A stretch of DNA of 64,000 bases from Siphonodentalium dalli (GCA_032622095.1 CP136061.1:230516944-230580943); one strand, 5' to 3'; counted from the first letter of the stretch, positions 11,093 through 21,701 are shown. Numbers and translations: made by a program. The notes: a model not told the origin generated them from the sequence alone.

Positions 11093-11828
11093 TCTATTAT
11101 ATATTTTGGAAGATCTGTCTGTGTGTGTGTCGACCCAATTTCGATGAAACTTGGTGTGTGGGGGTATTTTCTGCGGGGAAGTGACATATGCCTATTAATT
11201 TGCCCGTTCGACGTGACCTTGACCTTTAAATCGGGTAATTTCAAGGTAAAACTCCCGAATATCACGGGATTTCGATGAAACTTTGTATTTGGGGTTACTT
11301 TCGGTTGGGGAGTGGCATAGGCCTATTAATTTGCCCGTGCGATGTGTCCTTGACCTTAAATTTGGTCATTTCAAGGTCAAACACCCGAATATCACGGGAT
11401 TTCGATGAAACTTGGTATGTGGGGGTACTTTCGGCCGTGGAGTGGTATGGGCCTATTAATTTTCCCGTGCGACGTGACCTTGAAATTGGGTCATTTCAAT
11501 GTCAAATCGCGAATTTTGACGGGATTTCCATGAAATTTGATACATGGGGTTACTTTTGTCCACTGAGTGTTTTGGACGGGTCAAACGTGACCCCGACCTG
11601 ACCTTGACCTTCAAAATCATCAATTTAAGGTAAAATCGAGTAAAACCGGATTGATTTTGACGGGTACTTTTGTCGGGTTCTTTTGTCCGGGCAGTGTTTT
11701 GGGCGGGTCAAATCGTGACCCCACCTGACATTGACCTTCAAAATGGACAATTCAATGTCAAATCGCGCAATTCGCCAAAAAGCAGAGGGGAAACAGCCCG
11801 GACGAAGTCGGGTCGATCCACCTGCTAG
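11093..11828 (+). mobile_element. Non-autonomous Helitron, 736 bp
   Basis: Starts TC (11093) after A, ends CTAG (11825-11828) before T, with no target duplication. A GC-rich hairpin-like CCCGGACGAAGTCGGG (about 11799-11814) precedes the CTAG. These are the hallmarks of Helitron ends. The paralogous copy keeps the empty site as an uninterrupted A|T junction at 19156/19157. The interior is a tandem array of ~130-bp units (starts near 11138, 11270, 11400, 11526) that carry CGTGACCTTGACCTT-type motifs. No Rep/helicase gene, so it must have been moved in trans. Confidence 0.85.
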
Positions 11829-11910
11829 TTGTATATATAAAGAAGAAAACAATAATTTGGTAGTAAACTACATGTATATACATCAACATGAACATTTATT
11901 TCCTTTTTAG

Positions 11911-11982
11911 GCTGACTTCGGCTTAAGGAATGAAGAATTGGAGTTTGCTCCTAATGTGCCAGATATGGCTTGCAGCTGCTAA
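11911..11982 (+). CDS. Candidate alternative terminal exon
   Basis: Acceptor tcctttttag ends at 11910. The frame reads ADFGLRNEELEFAPNVPDMA followed by CSC and TAA (11980-11982), phase 0, so it joins the exon ending at 7830. The same exon occurs twice more (19233 and 19871) with an in-frame TGA at codon 5 in both, whereas this copy is open. That pattern fits a kept original and decayed duplicates, though chance cannot be excluded for 23 codons. The product is short and matches no family I know. The gene could also end at 25311-25427. Confidence 0.4.
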   Translation, partial: ADFGLRNEELEFAPNVPDMACSC

Positions 11983-12060
11983 CTGTTAACCTAAGGTATA
12001 TTCCATTCTGCAACCGATATATCGGAAAAGACATTCTTAATAGCTAAAATTAATTCCAAT

Positions 12061-12400
12061 TAAATAAAGCATTCTTGTTTATATTAATAACATCCATTGA
12101 CTGTATTAAACACATGATATTATACCAAATCCAAATTTAGCAATAGTGTCAGTGTCATTGACACTTTCATTTGGCTTAAAAATCATAATATTCATGTTGT
12201 ATAAATGCTAAATGGAGCAATCTTCAAAAGAATCTTTTGATATTTGGTTCACCTTTTAAATAAAAACATACAGGTCATCATTAAGTTGGAGTCAAATATT
12301 TATATAATTGTGTTCAGTTCGTCCCAAAAAGATTTCCATGAGTTTGATTGAACAATTATCCAGATTTTATTTTTTTATTACCGGTATTTGAGTTCACAAG
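12061..12400. other. AT-rich DNA, nothing recognised
   Basis: No exon or repeat end seen. Confidence 0.45.
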
Positions 12401-12409
12401 GTGAATATT

Positions 12410-12900
12410 TTAAATGAGTTTGCAAACTAGGCTTGGATTGACATTTTCACTGGTTACGACCTTTTAATTGACATTTTTTGGCATTGAGCACCTTTGAAAA
12501 GTTGTCCGGTTGTTATTTTGAAAAAATTATTTACAGATTTTTGATATTTTTCACAAGAGGAATATCTTAAATGAGCTTACAAACTAGGTCTGGCCAGACA
12601 TTTTTGCCATAGTTATGGCCATTTGATAGTCATTTTTTGGTGTATAGCATCCAGGGAAAAATTGTGTGGGGTTTATGTTGAACAGTTATCAAAGAATTTG
12701 AAAGATTTTCGGTATTTTAGTTTACTAGCAAGACCAGATCTGGAGTTTGCAAACTAGGCCTAGCCAGACATTTTCACAAGAGTTATGTTCCTTTGATCAT
12801 CATTTTTCGACAAGCAGCACCAAGAAACAAGACCGTAAACCATCCCAGCCACACACTTTTCACTGGAGTTATTGCCATTTGATTTTCATTTTGTTTTGGG
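12410..12900 (+). repeat. Tandem array of ~155-170-bp units (about 3)
   Basis: GAGTTTGCAAACTAGG-type starts at 12417, 12573 and 12743. Each is followed by CCAGACATTTT, AGTTATG..CTTTTGAT-like and CATTTTTTGG blocks. Units are diverged. The layout is like the 161-bp array at 5.6 kb but the sequence is different. Confidence 0.75.
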
Positions 12901-13396
12901 AGAAGCAACTTGAAATGGATCTTAGGATATTTCAAACAAATATTAACTGATTTCAATTATTTTTCAGCATATTTTGAAAATGCTCTTCCTCAACCTTGCC
13001 CATCTAGGCTGGGGCCACCGCTGTCGATGACTGCTTGTTTTATTTGGCGAAACAACCACAGCCTGTGCAGAATAACAACACTTCAGCTAGATAGAGGGCC
13101 ATGCATGCCAGAGAGCAGCTTTATTGGCCAGACATATGTGGTAGATGATTTATCGTCTAACCTTGGTATGGTAGTTTATATTTATTTACTTTCATCGACG
13201 AATCGAATCGCCAAAGCGTGGGGGCAGGTATGGTGTGTATGTAATCAGTACCATGCACCGATGTCATGCCTATAAGTAACCACTAGTTAACAGTGTATGC
13301 ACTGCAATGTAGACCAATGGGTCAATGTAATCGTTTTAATTTGGATACAATTTTGCATTACTGGGTAGATTATTTATTGCTGTTCCATATTTACAG

Positions 13397-13618
13397 ATAC
13401 GTATGGAATGTATGTTCCATATGCATTATTGAACGTACGTTCCATGTGCATCTCGTTGACGTAGAATGACGTACATGACATTCGCCTCAAACATGGAACC
13501 GGAACTATAAAATAAAATCATCATCACACATGATTAAACTCGCCCTCTATGTGCCTAAATAAACCTTTCTAAGTCTGTATGTTTACTGCACGGATTCTAG
13601 GAGGCAAAGCATGTAATA
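13397..13618 (-). repeat. Flank of hairpin copy B
   Basis: Inverted counterpart of 10085-10275, with GAACGTACGTTCCATG near 13432 and GCACGGATTCTAGGA near 13589. Confidence 0.75.
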
Positions 13619-13732
13619 AACACAGAACGACACGATGTGTAAATGGGTTTCTTGATACGGCACTCGTGCTGTCACGGAAGGATATAACTCAAGGAGCTAG
13701 CTATCCTTCCGCGTATCGTGTCGTTCTGTGTG
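13619..13732. mobile_element. Hairpin element copy B, one arm shortened
   Basis: The left arm is a full match to the copy A arm (ACACAGAACGACACGATG.. to ..CACGGAAGGATA). The right arm retains TATCCTTCCGCG and then jumps to ATCGTGTCGTTCTGTGT, so about 45 nt of the arm are deleted. Confidence 0.8.
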
Positions 13733-13734
13733 TG

Positions 13735-14260
13735 TATAGTATTCCCTACCAATGCATGTTTTTTCATTGTAAATTGGTTGCAAAAATATTGGAAATTGCA
13801 TCACAAATTGTGATGCGAATCTTGTTAAATTGAGCCCTGCCATATGTCAGCCTGTTCTCTCATCAGACGGTACTCTCCACTTCTGATGCAGCTTCCTTTG
13901 CCTTTGGTGTCGTGCCGAGATTTGATTTACTTGATGCAATAAAATTTTAACACTAACTTTTCATCGATAATATTATTGTACAATTTTCAGGAAAATGTAT
14001 CGCATATAATAAATAAAATGCTACATTATATGCATACAGAAGTACTTGTCCCAGAAATTTGTAAATTTTATTGTAGTCACTTTCAGTGGGTGTCTTAAAT
14101 TTGTATTCGGTCTGTGCCAAATGTTGTTAAATTGACTGTCCAATTAATTTGCATGATTACATCGTTACAGGGCAATTCTAAACTTACATGTGTATTTTAT
14201 GGAGTGATTCATAAACTATGGTAAATATAAGTTAAATTATAAAAATTAATTTTATGATAA
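13735..14260. other. AT-rich DNA, nothing recognised
   Basis: No exon, element end or RNA gene seen. Confidence 0.45.
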
Positions 14261-14261
14261 C

Positions 14262-14590
14262 CTGTTAAAGAGATGTGAAACACTCCAGTAGGGTGATCCA
14301 ATAGAAATGGAGAATATTCTTACTCAAAGCTGTTCTTCTTACGAATATTAATCCAAATTGCCAACACCTACCATCATTCTGATATATTAATTAAATGCAC
14401 CGACTCTGGATGGCAAAATCATTTTTGTTTGTTTGTCGCCGATTGTTGCATCTCGAATTCAGATGTAAATATTTACAATTGAGCTTAGTTTTGATGTTTT
14501 CTATTGAGTGGTATGATCGATTTCTTTGAAATTTTCAGCGCTGTTAGTAGAATACTACATTCTCCAGGTTGGCATAACACCTGAATACTA
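14262..14590 (-). repeat. ~330-bp interspersed repeat, copy C
   Basis: Read on the - strand it runs from a GATGCCAAC-like start through GAAAATTTCAAAGAAATCGA, CTCAATTGTAAATATTTACA and TTCTCCATTTCTATTGGATC to TGTTTCACATCTCTTTAACA. It is the most complete copy and links the right-hand parts in copies A and B with the left-hand part in copy D (23583). Confidence 0.7.
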
Positions 14591-14599
14591 ACTTTTCAT

Positions 14600-15480
14600 A
14601 AACTCGAACAAATCCATAATATGTCTTTAACCTGAACATTTACAGTAAACATCTTCGACACAAATTCATTATTTTTCTTGTCGAAAGTAGATCTGTGTTG
14701 TTATCTGTAATTTATTGAAATTGGCATACAGTCTCCCTTTATAGTCCAGGCACATTAGACATGAAAGTGGAAAAGTAAGGAAATAAATCGGGGGGGGGGA
14801 TCTGATTTTGTTTATATTTAGCCATAAAATCACAGATGTGTCACGTAAAGTTCCCTAAAATCCGAGTTGAACTTTCTGAGTTATATAATGTTTTCACAAC
14901 AGTTATATAGATATTTCACAATCATGGAAATAATTGGATGCTGTAACAATATTTCAGCCGAAACAAAATGCACTCAATATTGTTCGATTCACAATTCTCG
15001 AACCGAAGACACAAATTCAAAGGGAAACTTCAAATTAATTTTGCAGAAATGGATATGAAATAAAAGACTGAGCCAAAACAATGACGAGTTTGAAGGCAAA
15101 CTGTTGTATTCAATATCGGTTTTCTCGGGCTTCTCAAAACACGAACGCAAGCTTAGAGGTGCCACGATTAATCGTATAATTGACGAACCGTTGATAAAGC
15201 CGATACTTGATTACCATTTCCGTCGTCGATTAATCTCCTTTATTTATTTTGGATGTAGGAAATTGCCAGGTATTATTGAATACCGTGTTTTTTTATTACA
15301 CAGTTTAATCGACAACCGAAGGTTAAACAACCTTGGATTGTGCATCATAGAGATTCTGACAACATGAGTATACTTAGATGTTACTAGTACAGGCTATCAC
15401 TTATCGTGTGGTGACTGCAGAATGAAACTCACTATTACTATTGCAATTATTTAACTTGTTCTGAGTCCTGACATTTCTGG
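14600..15480. other. Intron-like DNA
   Basis: A G9 run near 14790 and a CACGATTAATCGTATAATTGACG tract near 15162 (hAT-end-like, partner not found). Otherwise nothing recognised. Confidence 0.4.
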
Positions 15481-15488
15481 GTGGGGGG

Positions 15489-16827
15489 TAGAGATGGGCG
15501 GTATTGAAATTTCAATCTCGGTATCAGTAAATTTTCGTTGATTTACCTCTGTATCGGAACAGTAATCGGTATTGCTATTAAATAATAAGATCAAAGCAGA
15601 TATTCCCAGTAAATTATTGTAATTCAAGTTTTAGCTGAACAATATACATGTATATATGACCACGGTTCACGGATCTACTACATTCATGACAATACCTAAA
15701 TTAGGCAACAAAATTACCTACGTAATTAAGTAATATTCACAAATGTCTTTGATGATTTACACGCATGTCGTCGCACTGATTTGAAAAGAGTAAGAGCATG
15801 ACTACAATATTTGTTCGTGACAATTGATTTTCGTAACATTTCCATGAGTGAATAGAATTGTGAGTAGTAATCAGTGATCACAATTCACAAATTTATGAAC
15901 GTTGGCGCGATGTCATGAAAATAGGCAAACCGGCCATGACAATTTCCGAACTGCAGATGCCCAAACCCGCGGGTGGTTCATATTCTCCTCCTTGCAGCGT
16001 GATATACCATTAATGTATACAATTTAAGAGTCCCTCTTATTTGCAGCAGGCAACCTACCGGTTACACACGATGCCCAAGTGTTAATTTAAAGTTATCACG
16101 CGATCTTTTTTGTCTGATATCGGCTCATATGTATAATAAACCGGTAAGTATATATATGTTTAATAAAGTAATTTATAGTAGGATATAAACATATTTGTGC
16201 ACAACTTTCCAAGATGTGCTATTTGCAATTGGCAAGATCAGGTTGTATCAAAAATCTGCAATGCGTATATCAATCGCTATTGCATCACCGTCTAATTATA
16301 AAGTAACCTGTGGGGTTTTCAATTTGTTGTGAACGGGGACCCCCCCCCCCCCCCATAACACGTGCTTCGATTCCACATGCTTGGATCCAACTTGGGACAC
16401 AGATACCGAGTTGGCCACGCATTTTCCATTTGGACGGATACCGAAATTGACACATAATGCTCCAGCTATGAGTAGTCATATCTCATGATGTTAGTTACAT
16501 TGTCATTAATATGTTGTAAATATCAAAGATGCCGTCGGGCAGCTGTGCCCTTGATGTAACAATGTTGAAATTATAGACTAATACATGCAGTACCGACTTG
16601 TTACACCGAGTTATCATAATTATCCGATTCTTGTTGCTTACGTTTGAAACGGTCATACAATTCATGCATGTCACGGCCGCGGTGACAAGGTGACACACAT
16701 ATGTTGGCAACACATGAATAATTTCATTACCGAAAATATGGTATTTTTAGTTTTGATCGGTACGGTAAAAATGGTATTACGCTGATACCGATATCGCACG
16801 GTAAATACCGAGTACCGCCCATCTCTA
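15489..16827. mobile_element. hAT-like non-autonomous element, 1339 bp
   Basis: Perfect 15-bp terminal repeats TAGAGATGGGCGGTA / TACCGCCCATCTCTA and a perfect 8-bp target duplication GTGGGGGG (15481-15488 and 16828-16835). Subterminal repeats of the CGGTAT type occur on both sides. The interior has a C-run of about 15 (near 16340) and no transposase frame. The ends and duplication length identify the hAT superfamily. Confidence 0.92.
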
Positions 16828-16835
16828 GTGGGGGG

Positions 16836-17535
16836 CTAATTTTGTGATTGTTATCCACACTCTGGAAGTTTGCTGAAACTTAGTTTCTGTAACATTAGAA
16901 TTCCTTCTTTTTAGGAACCGCCGGCGGTCCATGATGCATTCCTATTTTTATATTGTTTGTATGTTTGGCTATTCATAACACTGAAGTTAATGGCTACGTT
17001 CGTTCTAATGAACTCACAATTATTATAACCTTGACATCGCCGAGTGCTAATCGCCGATTCCGATTATCGGAAAATCACGATATCACTATATATATTAGAG
17101 AGAATTTCGTAAATCCCCGATATAATGTTTCTCTTATACTTCACATCCATTGTTCCTCACACATTTTGAACGTGTTGTCACTCTTATGGGACTAGCTATT
17201 CGATTTTGGATTTTATTTTTTTCCTTTCTATTTTGGCCATGTTGGGACATACATTCTACTAATATGTTTCACGACTAAGCATTGTTTGTGTATATCTCAA
17301 GGTTGTAAGAATTTGGAACTATTTGATCTATATATGACTGCATTCGCATACGGCCTGATGGAAATGCTTCAGAATTTGAACCACTCAGAAAAATCAAGAT
17401 ATTTCAAAAAAGCTCAACTTGGATTTTAGGGGACTTTCGCCATGTTGTTCATAAACATTGGTTATTGATCCATGAAAAACTTAGCTTTCCCCGATTTTCT
17501 TTTCCCTAGTGAAACCTAAATTTTGCCTTATTATC
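16836..17535. other. Intron-like DNA
   Basis: A good acceptor-like ccttctttttag ends near 16914, but the downstream frame has no convincing donor or protein character. Nothing else seen. Confidence 0.4.
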
Positions 17536-17539
17536 AACA

Positions 17540-17770
17540 CATAGCCTCTTGATTTTAGAGTTATCCATCTTCATATGCCATTTGGTCCAATTATGTCGCT
17601 CATCAACTGTTTACTGGGCCACTAATAAGTCTCGATGGTAAAAATTAATAGTTTTCAAAAATTAATATCTAATAACTCTGCGCTATGATAGGTGGGTTCC
17701 TTGACTCGAATCAAATAGTTTTTACCCCAAATTCAAATAAATAGTAAACGAGGGGGGCGCTTAATCAGAT
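17540..17770. repeat. Fragment of the AGGTACTC TTAA-MITE family
   Basis: Shares GATTTTAGAGTTATCCATCT, CCACTAATAAGT-like and GACTCGAATCAAATA blocks with the full copies at 19312 and 25995. Terminal repeats are lost. Confidence 0.7.
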
Positions 17771-17896
17771 TATGCATCTTTAAAATGCACAGAAAAGTTC
17801 AAAACAGATATGGAAAGAGCCATTAGCAGTCATACCAGCCTAAAGTCAAATACATTAAACACAATCATGGTTTCTAGTTCTTTACTTCCCACTTAA

Positions 17897-18117
17897 CCCT
17901 TTCATGACTGGAGTTTCTTGAAATTTTGTAAATACCCTTTGCGAGTGCATTCTTTTATACATGTACATAGTGTGTTTCACATATATAAGAGTATACTTTA
18001 GCCTAACACTATTTAACTTGAGCCAATAAATTATATGATATATGCGAGGCTCCCCATGAAACTGCACTGGCACAGGGTTTTTCATACCGTTCCAGCGCAG
18101 CTCCCGTCATGAAAGGG
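17897..18117. mobile_element. CCCTTT-ended MITE, TTAA type, 221 bp
   Basis: Ends CCCTTTCATGAC and GTCATGAAAGGG are perfect 12-bp inverted repeats. The left flank is TTAA (17893-17896); the right flank is TTTT, probably mutated. CCCTTT-like ends with TTAA targets are typical of piggyBac-type elements. Shorter relatives lie at 54257 and 55808. Confidence 0.75.
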
Positions 18118-18119
18118 TT

Positions 18120-18684
18120 TTTCATTATGATAGCATGTATTCTTATCGATCAAGGCATATAACAATTTTATTTTTTTTAGTCATGACATCAGTATTAAAT
18201 ACCTTTGATTCACACTTGATCAAGTAGAGATGATTTCACAAGTTGTTTAGCATCTGGTAGTCCCCCCCCCCCCCCTCCAGCGAAAAAAAAACTAAAGAAA
18301 TAATTTAATAAAAGTATCACCGCATCTCCTCTGTTTTTTGCCTATCATTGCCTTAAACACAGGTATATATTTTGTGGTCGTGTTAGATTTTGGTGTTGGT
18401 TACCCAATTTTACAAAAATGGATATTGTGCACCCATACTGGCCTTTTGTGAGTTATAGAATTTATCCCATTTCTTTGAATTATGTTGCCAATAAACACGC
18501 ATTTATGATAACGAGGCAGGAATAATAGTTTTAAAGATCATGCACCATGTGGTCAGTTGAAAGATTTTGTTATCAAATGTGTGCTGAATACACAGAGAAG
18601 GTAAGGTGGGTACCCAAAACACTGTTTTGTAAGCTGGGTACCCATCGCACCAAAATGTAGTGACAATTAATGACACCTTCAGCT
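18120..18684. other. AT-rich DNA with C-run
   Basis: A run of about 15 C near 18261 followed by an A-run. No gene seen. Confidence 0.5.
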
Positions 18685-18689
18685 TTATT

Positions 18690-18985
18690 AAAGGTACTCA
18701 ATCCAATTCGATGGTCCCCATATTCAACAACAACAACATTTTTTGAAATGCCACTTCTGTTATCAGAATTGATTAAATGCCCAAAAATAATGCTGACCAT
18801 TTTGTTCAACAACATTTGGCCAGTTTGTCAAATATCTGACACACAAAAGCCACTTGGATGTTAGAGTTATCCATCTTCATCCGCAGTTTGGTTCGGGGCC
18901 GTCTTCTCATCGACTTTTTACCAGGCCACTAAAAAGTACAGATGGTGAAATATAATAGATTTCAAAAATTGATATCTGATCATTC
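18690..18985. repeat. Fragment of the AGGTACTC TTAA-MITE family
   Basis: Begins AAAGGTACTCAATCC near 18690 and keeps the CCCAAAAATAATGCTGACC and TTAGAGTTATCCATCTTCAT blocks, but stops before the right terminal repeat, where duplicated block copy 2 begins. Confidence 0.75.
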
Positions 18986-18989
18986 TGAT

Positions 18990-19307
18990 TTACAACACTA
19001 TTTCATTTCCCCACCCCCCCCCCCCATCCATTGGAATTTTTTTTCTCTTTCATCTTATCGTTTGCATTTCTTTTCATTAAATTGTTTAATTTTGTTATCA
19101 AATTTATTTTCAAGTTATGAAACATGGATATATGGTTTTATAATGGGTAAAGAATATTGTACATATAAAGAAGAAAAAAATAATTTGGTAGTAAACTGAA
19201 TACATCAACATGTACTTTTATTTCCCTTTTAGGCTGACTTCGCCTGAAGGAATGAAGGATTGGAGTTTGCTTCTAACGTGCCAGATATGTCTTGCAGCTG
19301 CTAACTG
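18990..19307 (+). repeat. Exon-bearing duplicated block, copy 2
   Basis: Copy of the 10950-12060 block without the Helitron; the empty site is the A|T junction at 19156/19157. A run of 13 C near 19014-19026 is added relative to copy 1. Confidence 0.85.
19233..19304 (+). pseudogene. Decayed copy of the 11911 exon
   Basis: Acceptor AG at 19231-19232 and the final TAA (19302-19304) are kept, but codon 5 is TGA where copy 1 reads on. Residues after the stop are otherwise close to copy 1 (RNE, LEFA, NVPDM, CSC). Probably non-functional. Confidence 0.7.
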
Positions 19308-19311
19308 TCAA

Positions 19312-19741
19312 AGGTACTCAATCCGAATTAAAGCTCGCAAATTACTATTTCCTTGGCATCGGGGGTAAAACATATTTGATTCGAGTCGAGGAACCCACAC
19401 ATCATAGCTAGGAGTGATCAGATATTGATGTTTGAAATCTATTACTTCAATTTTAGGTGGCCCAGTAATCTGTCAACGAGAAGAAATTATCTGACCAGAT
19501 AGCATATGGAGATCGATAACTCTAAAATCGAGTCGCTTTTTTGTGTCAGATATTTGACAACTGGCAAAAATCCGTTGAACAAAACGTTGATAAATAACAG
19601 GTTTTGGGTAATTTTATACTATACTTGACTCTGGTTAGCATTATTTTTGGGCAATTAATCGATTCTGGTAACTGAAGTGGCATTTCAACAAATGTTGTTG
19701 GAATCTGATGATATGGGACTGTCGAATCGGATTGAGTACCT
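19312..19741. mobile_element. AGGTACTC TTAA-MITE, full copy, 430 bp
   Basis: Ends AGGTACTCAATCCGA and TCGGATTGAGTACCT are exact inverted repeats. The flanks are TCAA (a mutated TTAA, 19308-19311) and TTAA (19742-19745). The insertion splits the sequence that reads CTGTTAACCT continuously in copies 1 and 3, which proves mobility into this site. TTAA targets suggest a piggyBac-like transposase acting in trans. Confidence 0.9.
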
Positions 19742-19745
19742 TTAA

Positions 19746-20003
19746 CCTCAGGTATATTCCATTCTGCAACTGATGTATCAGAAAAGGCATTCTTAATAGT
19801 TAAAAAATAAGAAAAAAATAATTTGGCAGTAAACTCAATACATCAACATGTACATTTATTTCATTTTTAGGCTGACTTTGCCTGAAGGAATGAAGGATTG
19901 GAGTTTGTTTCTAGAATGCCAGCTATGGCTTGCTGCTGCTAACTGTTAACCTCAGGTATATTCCATTCTGCAACTGATGTATCAGAAAATGCATTCTTAA
20001 TAG
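19746..20003 (+). repeat. Exon-bearing duplicated block, copy 3
   Basis: Starts with the post-exon segment of copy 2 and continues into another intron end, exon and post-exon segment, so copies 2 and 3 are in tandem. It stops where the ATACCCCC element begins. Confidence 0.8.
19871..19942 (+). pseudogene. Second decayed copy of the 11911 exon
   Basis: Acceptor tcatttttag precedes it. Codon 5 is TGA, the same disabling change as in 19233-19304, so the change arose before these two copies separated. Further substitutions alter the C-terminus to CCC before the TAA at 19940-19942. Confidence 0.7.
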
Positions 20004-20283
20004 TTATACCCCCGCAACAAAGTTAGGGGGGTATACTGGAGTCAGCTCGTCCGTCCCGTCATCCGTCCATCCGTCGTCTGTACGTGGACACAAATTTGTT
20101 CGGAGTTTTTGTTATCAATTTCCGTGAAACTTGGCACAGGCATCAACCACCATGGGAACCTGTGCACCTGCGATTAGGACATATGTCGGACTTTTTTTGG
20201 TGGAGTTATTCCCCCTTTTTCGACGAATTTCTGCAACACGTATAATTTTGTCCAAGCTTTTATTCCTACATATTTTAGGTCAA

Positions 20284-20830
20284 TTTTTAGCTCACCTGAG
20301 ACAAAGTCTCCGGTGGAGCTATAGTCATCACTCCTCGTTCGTCGTCCTTCCATCCGTCCATTCATCCGTCGACAATTCTTTGAACCACTTCTCCTCTGAT
20401 TCCATTGGACGGAATGGGTTCATATTTGGTGTGGCTGTTCCATAGGTGACTCCCATTCAGATTTGTTCAAATGAGGTCACTGGGTCAATTAGTTGCGAAG
20501 CCAGGGCCATAGCTCTTTCCCTCCATGGTACTTCTTAAAATTACTTCTTGTCTAGAATCATTGGTCCGATTTAGCTTATATTTGGTATGAAGGGTTCTTG
20601 AATGACTGGGGTTCAGATTTGTTCAAATGAGGTCACCAGGTTGATTAGTTGAGAAACCAGGGCCATAACTCTGTTCCTCCTTAGTAATTCTTAGAATGAC
20701 ATCTTATCAAGAAACAGTGGGCCGATTTAGCTTATATTTGGTACTGAGGAAACGTGGATGACTGGGAATCAGATTTGTCCAAATTGGCTCACTGGGTCAA
20801 ATAGGGGCAGAGCCAGGGACATAACTCTAA
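20284..20830 (+). repeat. TTTAGCTCACCTGAGA repeat, copy 1
   Basis: Starts TTTTAGCTCACCTGAGAC, then CCGTC-rich tract, then two subunits containing CAGATTTGTTCAAATGAGGT and CCAGGGCCATA. Open frames here are produced by the repeat. Confidence 0.85.
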
Positions 20831-20869
20831 AAACAAATACAAAACATTTTTGCATTTTGTTCATTGATT

Positions 20870-21250
20870 TTTAGCTCACCTGAGACAAAGTCTCCGGTGG
20901 GGCTATAGTCATCACTCCTCGTCCGCCGTTCGTCCATCCATCCGTGAACTATTCTTTGAACATCTTCTCCTCTGAAACCGTAATGCCGAATTGGTTCATA
21001 TTTGGTGTGGATGTTCCCTAGGTGACTGTCATTCAGATTTGTTCAAATGAGGTCACTATGTGAAATAGTTGCGAAACCAGGGCCATAACTATATTCCTCC
21101 TTGGTAATTCTTATAACAACTTTTTGTCTAGAACCATTATGCCGATTTAGTTGATATTTGGTATGGATGGTCATTGAATGACTGGTGTTCAGATTTGTTC
21201 AAATGGGGTCATTGGGTCAAATATGGGTGGAGCCACGGACATAATTCCAA
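20870..21250 (+). repeat. TTTAGCTCACCTGAGA repeat, copy 2
   Basis: Same start and order of blocks as copy 1 with fewer subunits. Confidence 0.85.
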
Positions 21251-21610
21251 AAAAAAATATTATAAAAAATTCAGATTGAACTCCTTGATCAAATTCATCA
21301 ATTTAACATACAATTTTTTTTTATCACCCTCCCCCACATGACCCAGACCCCACCCTGCCCCCAACCAACAACACTCCACCCCATCTCATCTCCTAACTCA
21401 CAGGATCTCTCCCACCAGCAGATTAAGTCAATTGTATTAGCTACAGACAGAGCGAGAGTTAATAGAAATACGAAGTCATCAATTGAGATGTTTATCTGGC
21501 TGACAGGTGTGAACTAATGTTTAGCTAGCACTCATGCCAGTGTGTGTTATTAAAATAAAATCAAAACAAATTATTGTTCTCTAACCTGAATTTAGTGTGT
21601 CTGGAATTTC

Positions 21611-21701
21611 CAGAATGAGGTCCCCAGAGGGTGAATTTGGTTATGCTACCCTGCACAGCAAGCTAACATCACCAAATACACTAGCCAGGGTCCTCATTCT
21701 G
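21611..21701. mobile_element. 91-bp hairpin element, copy 1
   Basis: Begins CAGAATGAGGTCCCC and ends with the mirrored CCTCATTCTG. The interior, around GCTACCCTGCACAGCAAGC, is weakly palindromic. It is exactly as long as the copy at 21901. Confidence 0.8.

Larger units (their letters stand above)
10950..12060 (+). repeat. Exon-bearing duplicated block, copy 1
   Basis: The intron end plus terminal exon region is repeated at 18990-19307 (copy 2) and 19746-20003 (copy 3, shorter). Shared landmarks: CTTTCATCTT, TTTATTTTCAAGTTATGAAA, AATAATTTGGTAGTAAACT, the exon, then GGTATATTCCATTCTGCAAC. Copy 1 contains the Helitron at 11093-11828; copy 2 does not. Confidence 0.85.

Noticed and set aside
12968-13165. 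Possible exon after a strong acceptor (ttatttttcag), ending at a GTATGG donor
   Set aside because: Two frames look equally plausible, phases do not join the other candidate exons, and the region overlaps decayed tandem repeats.
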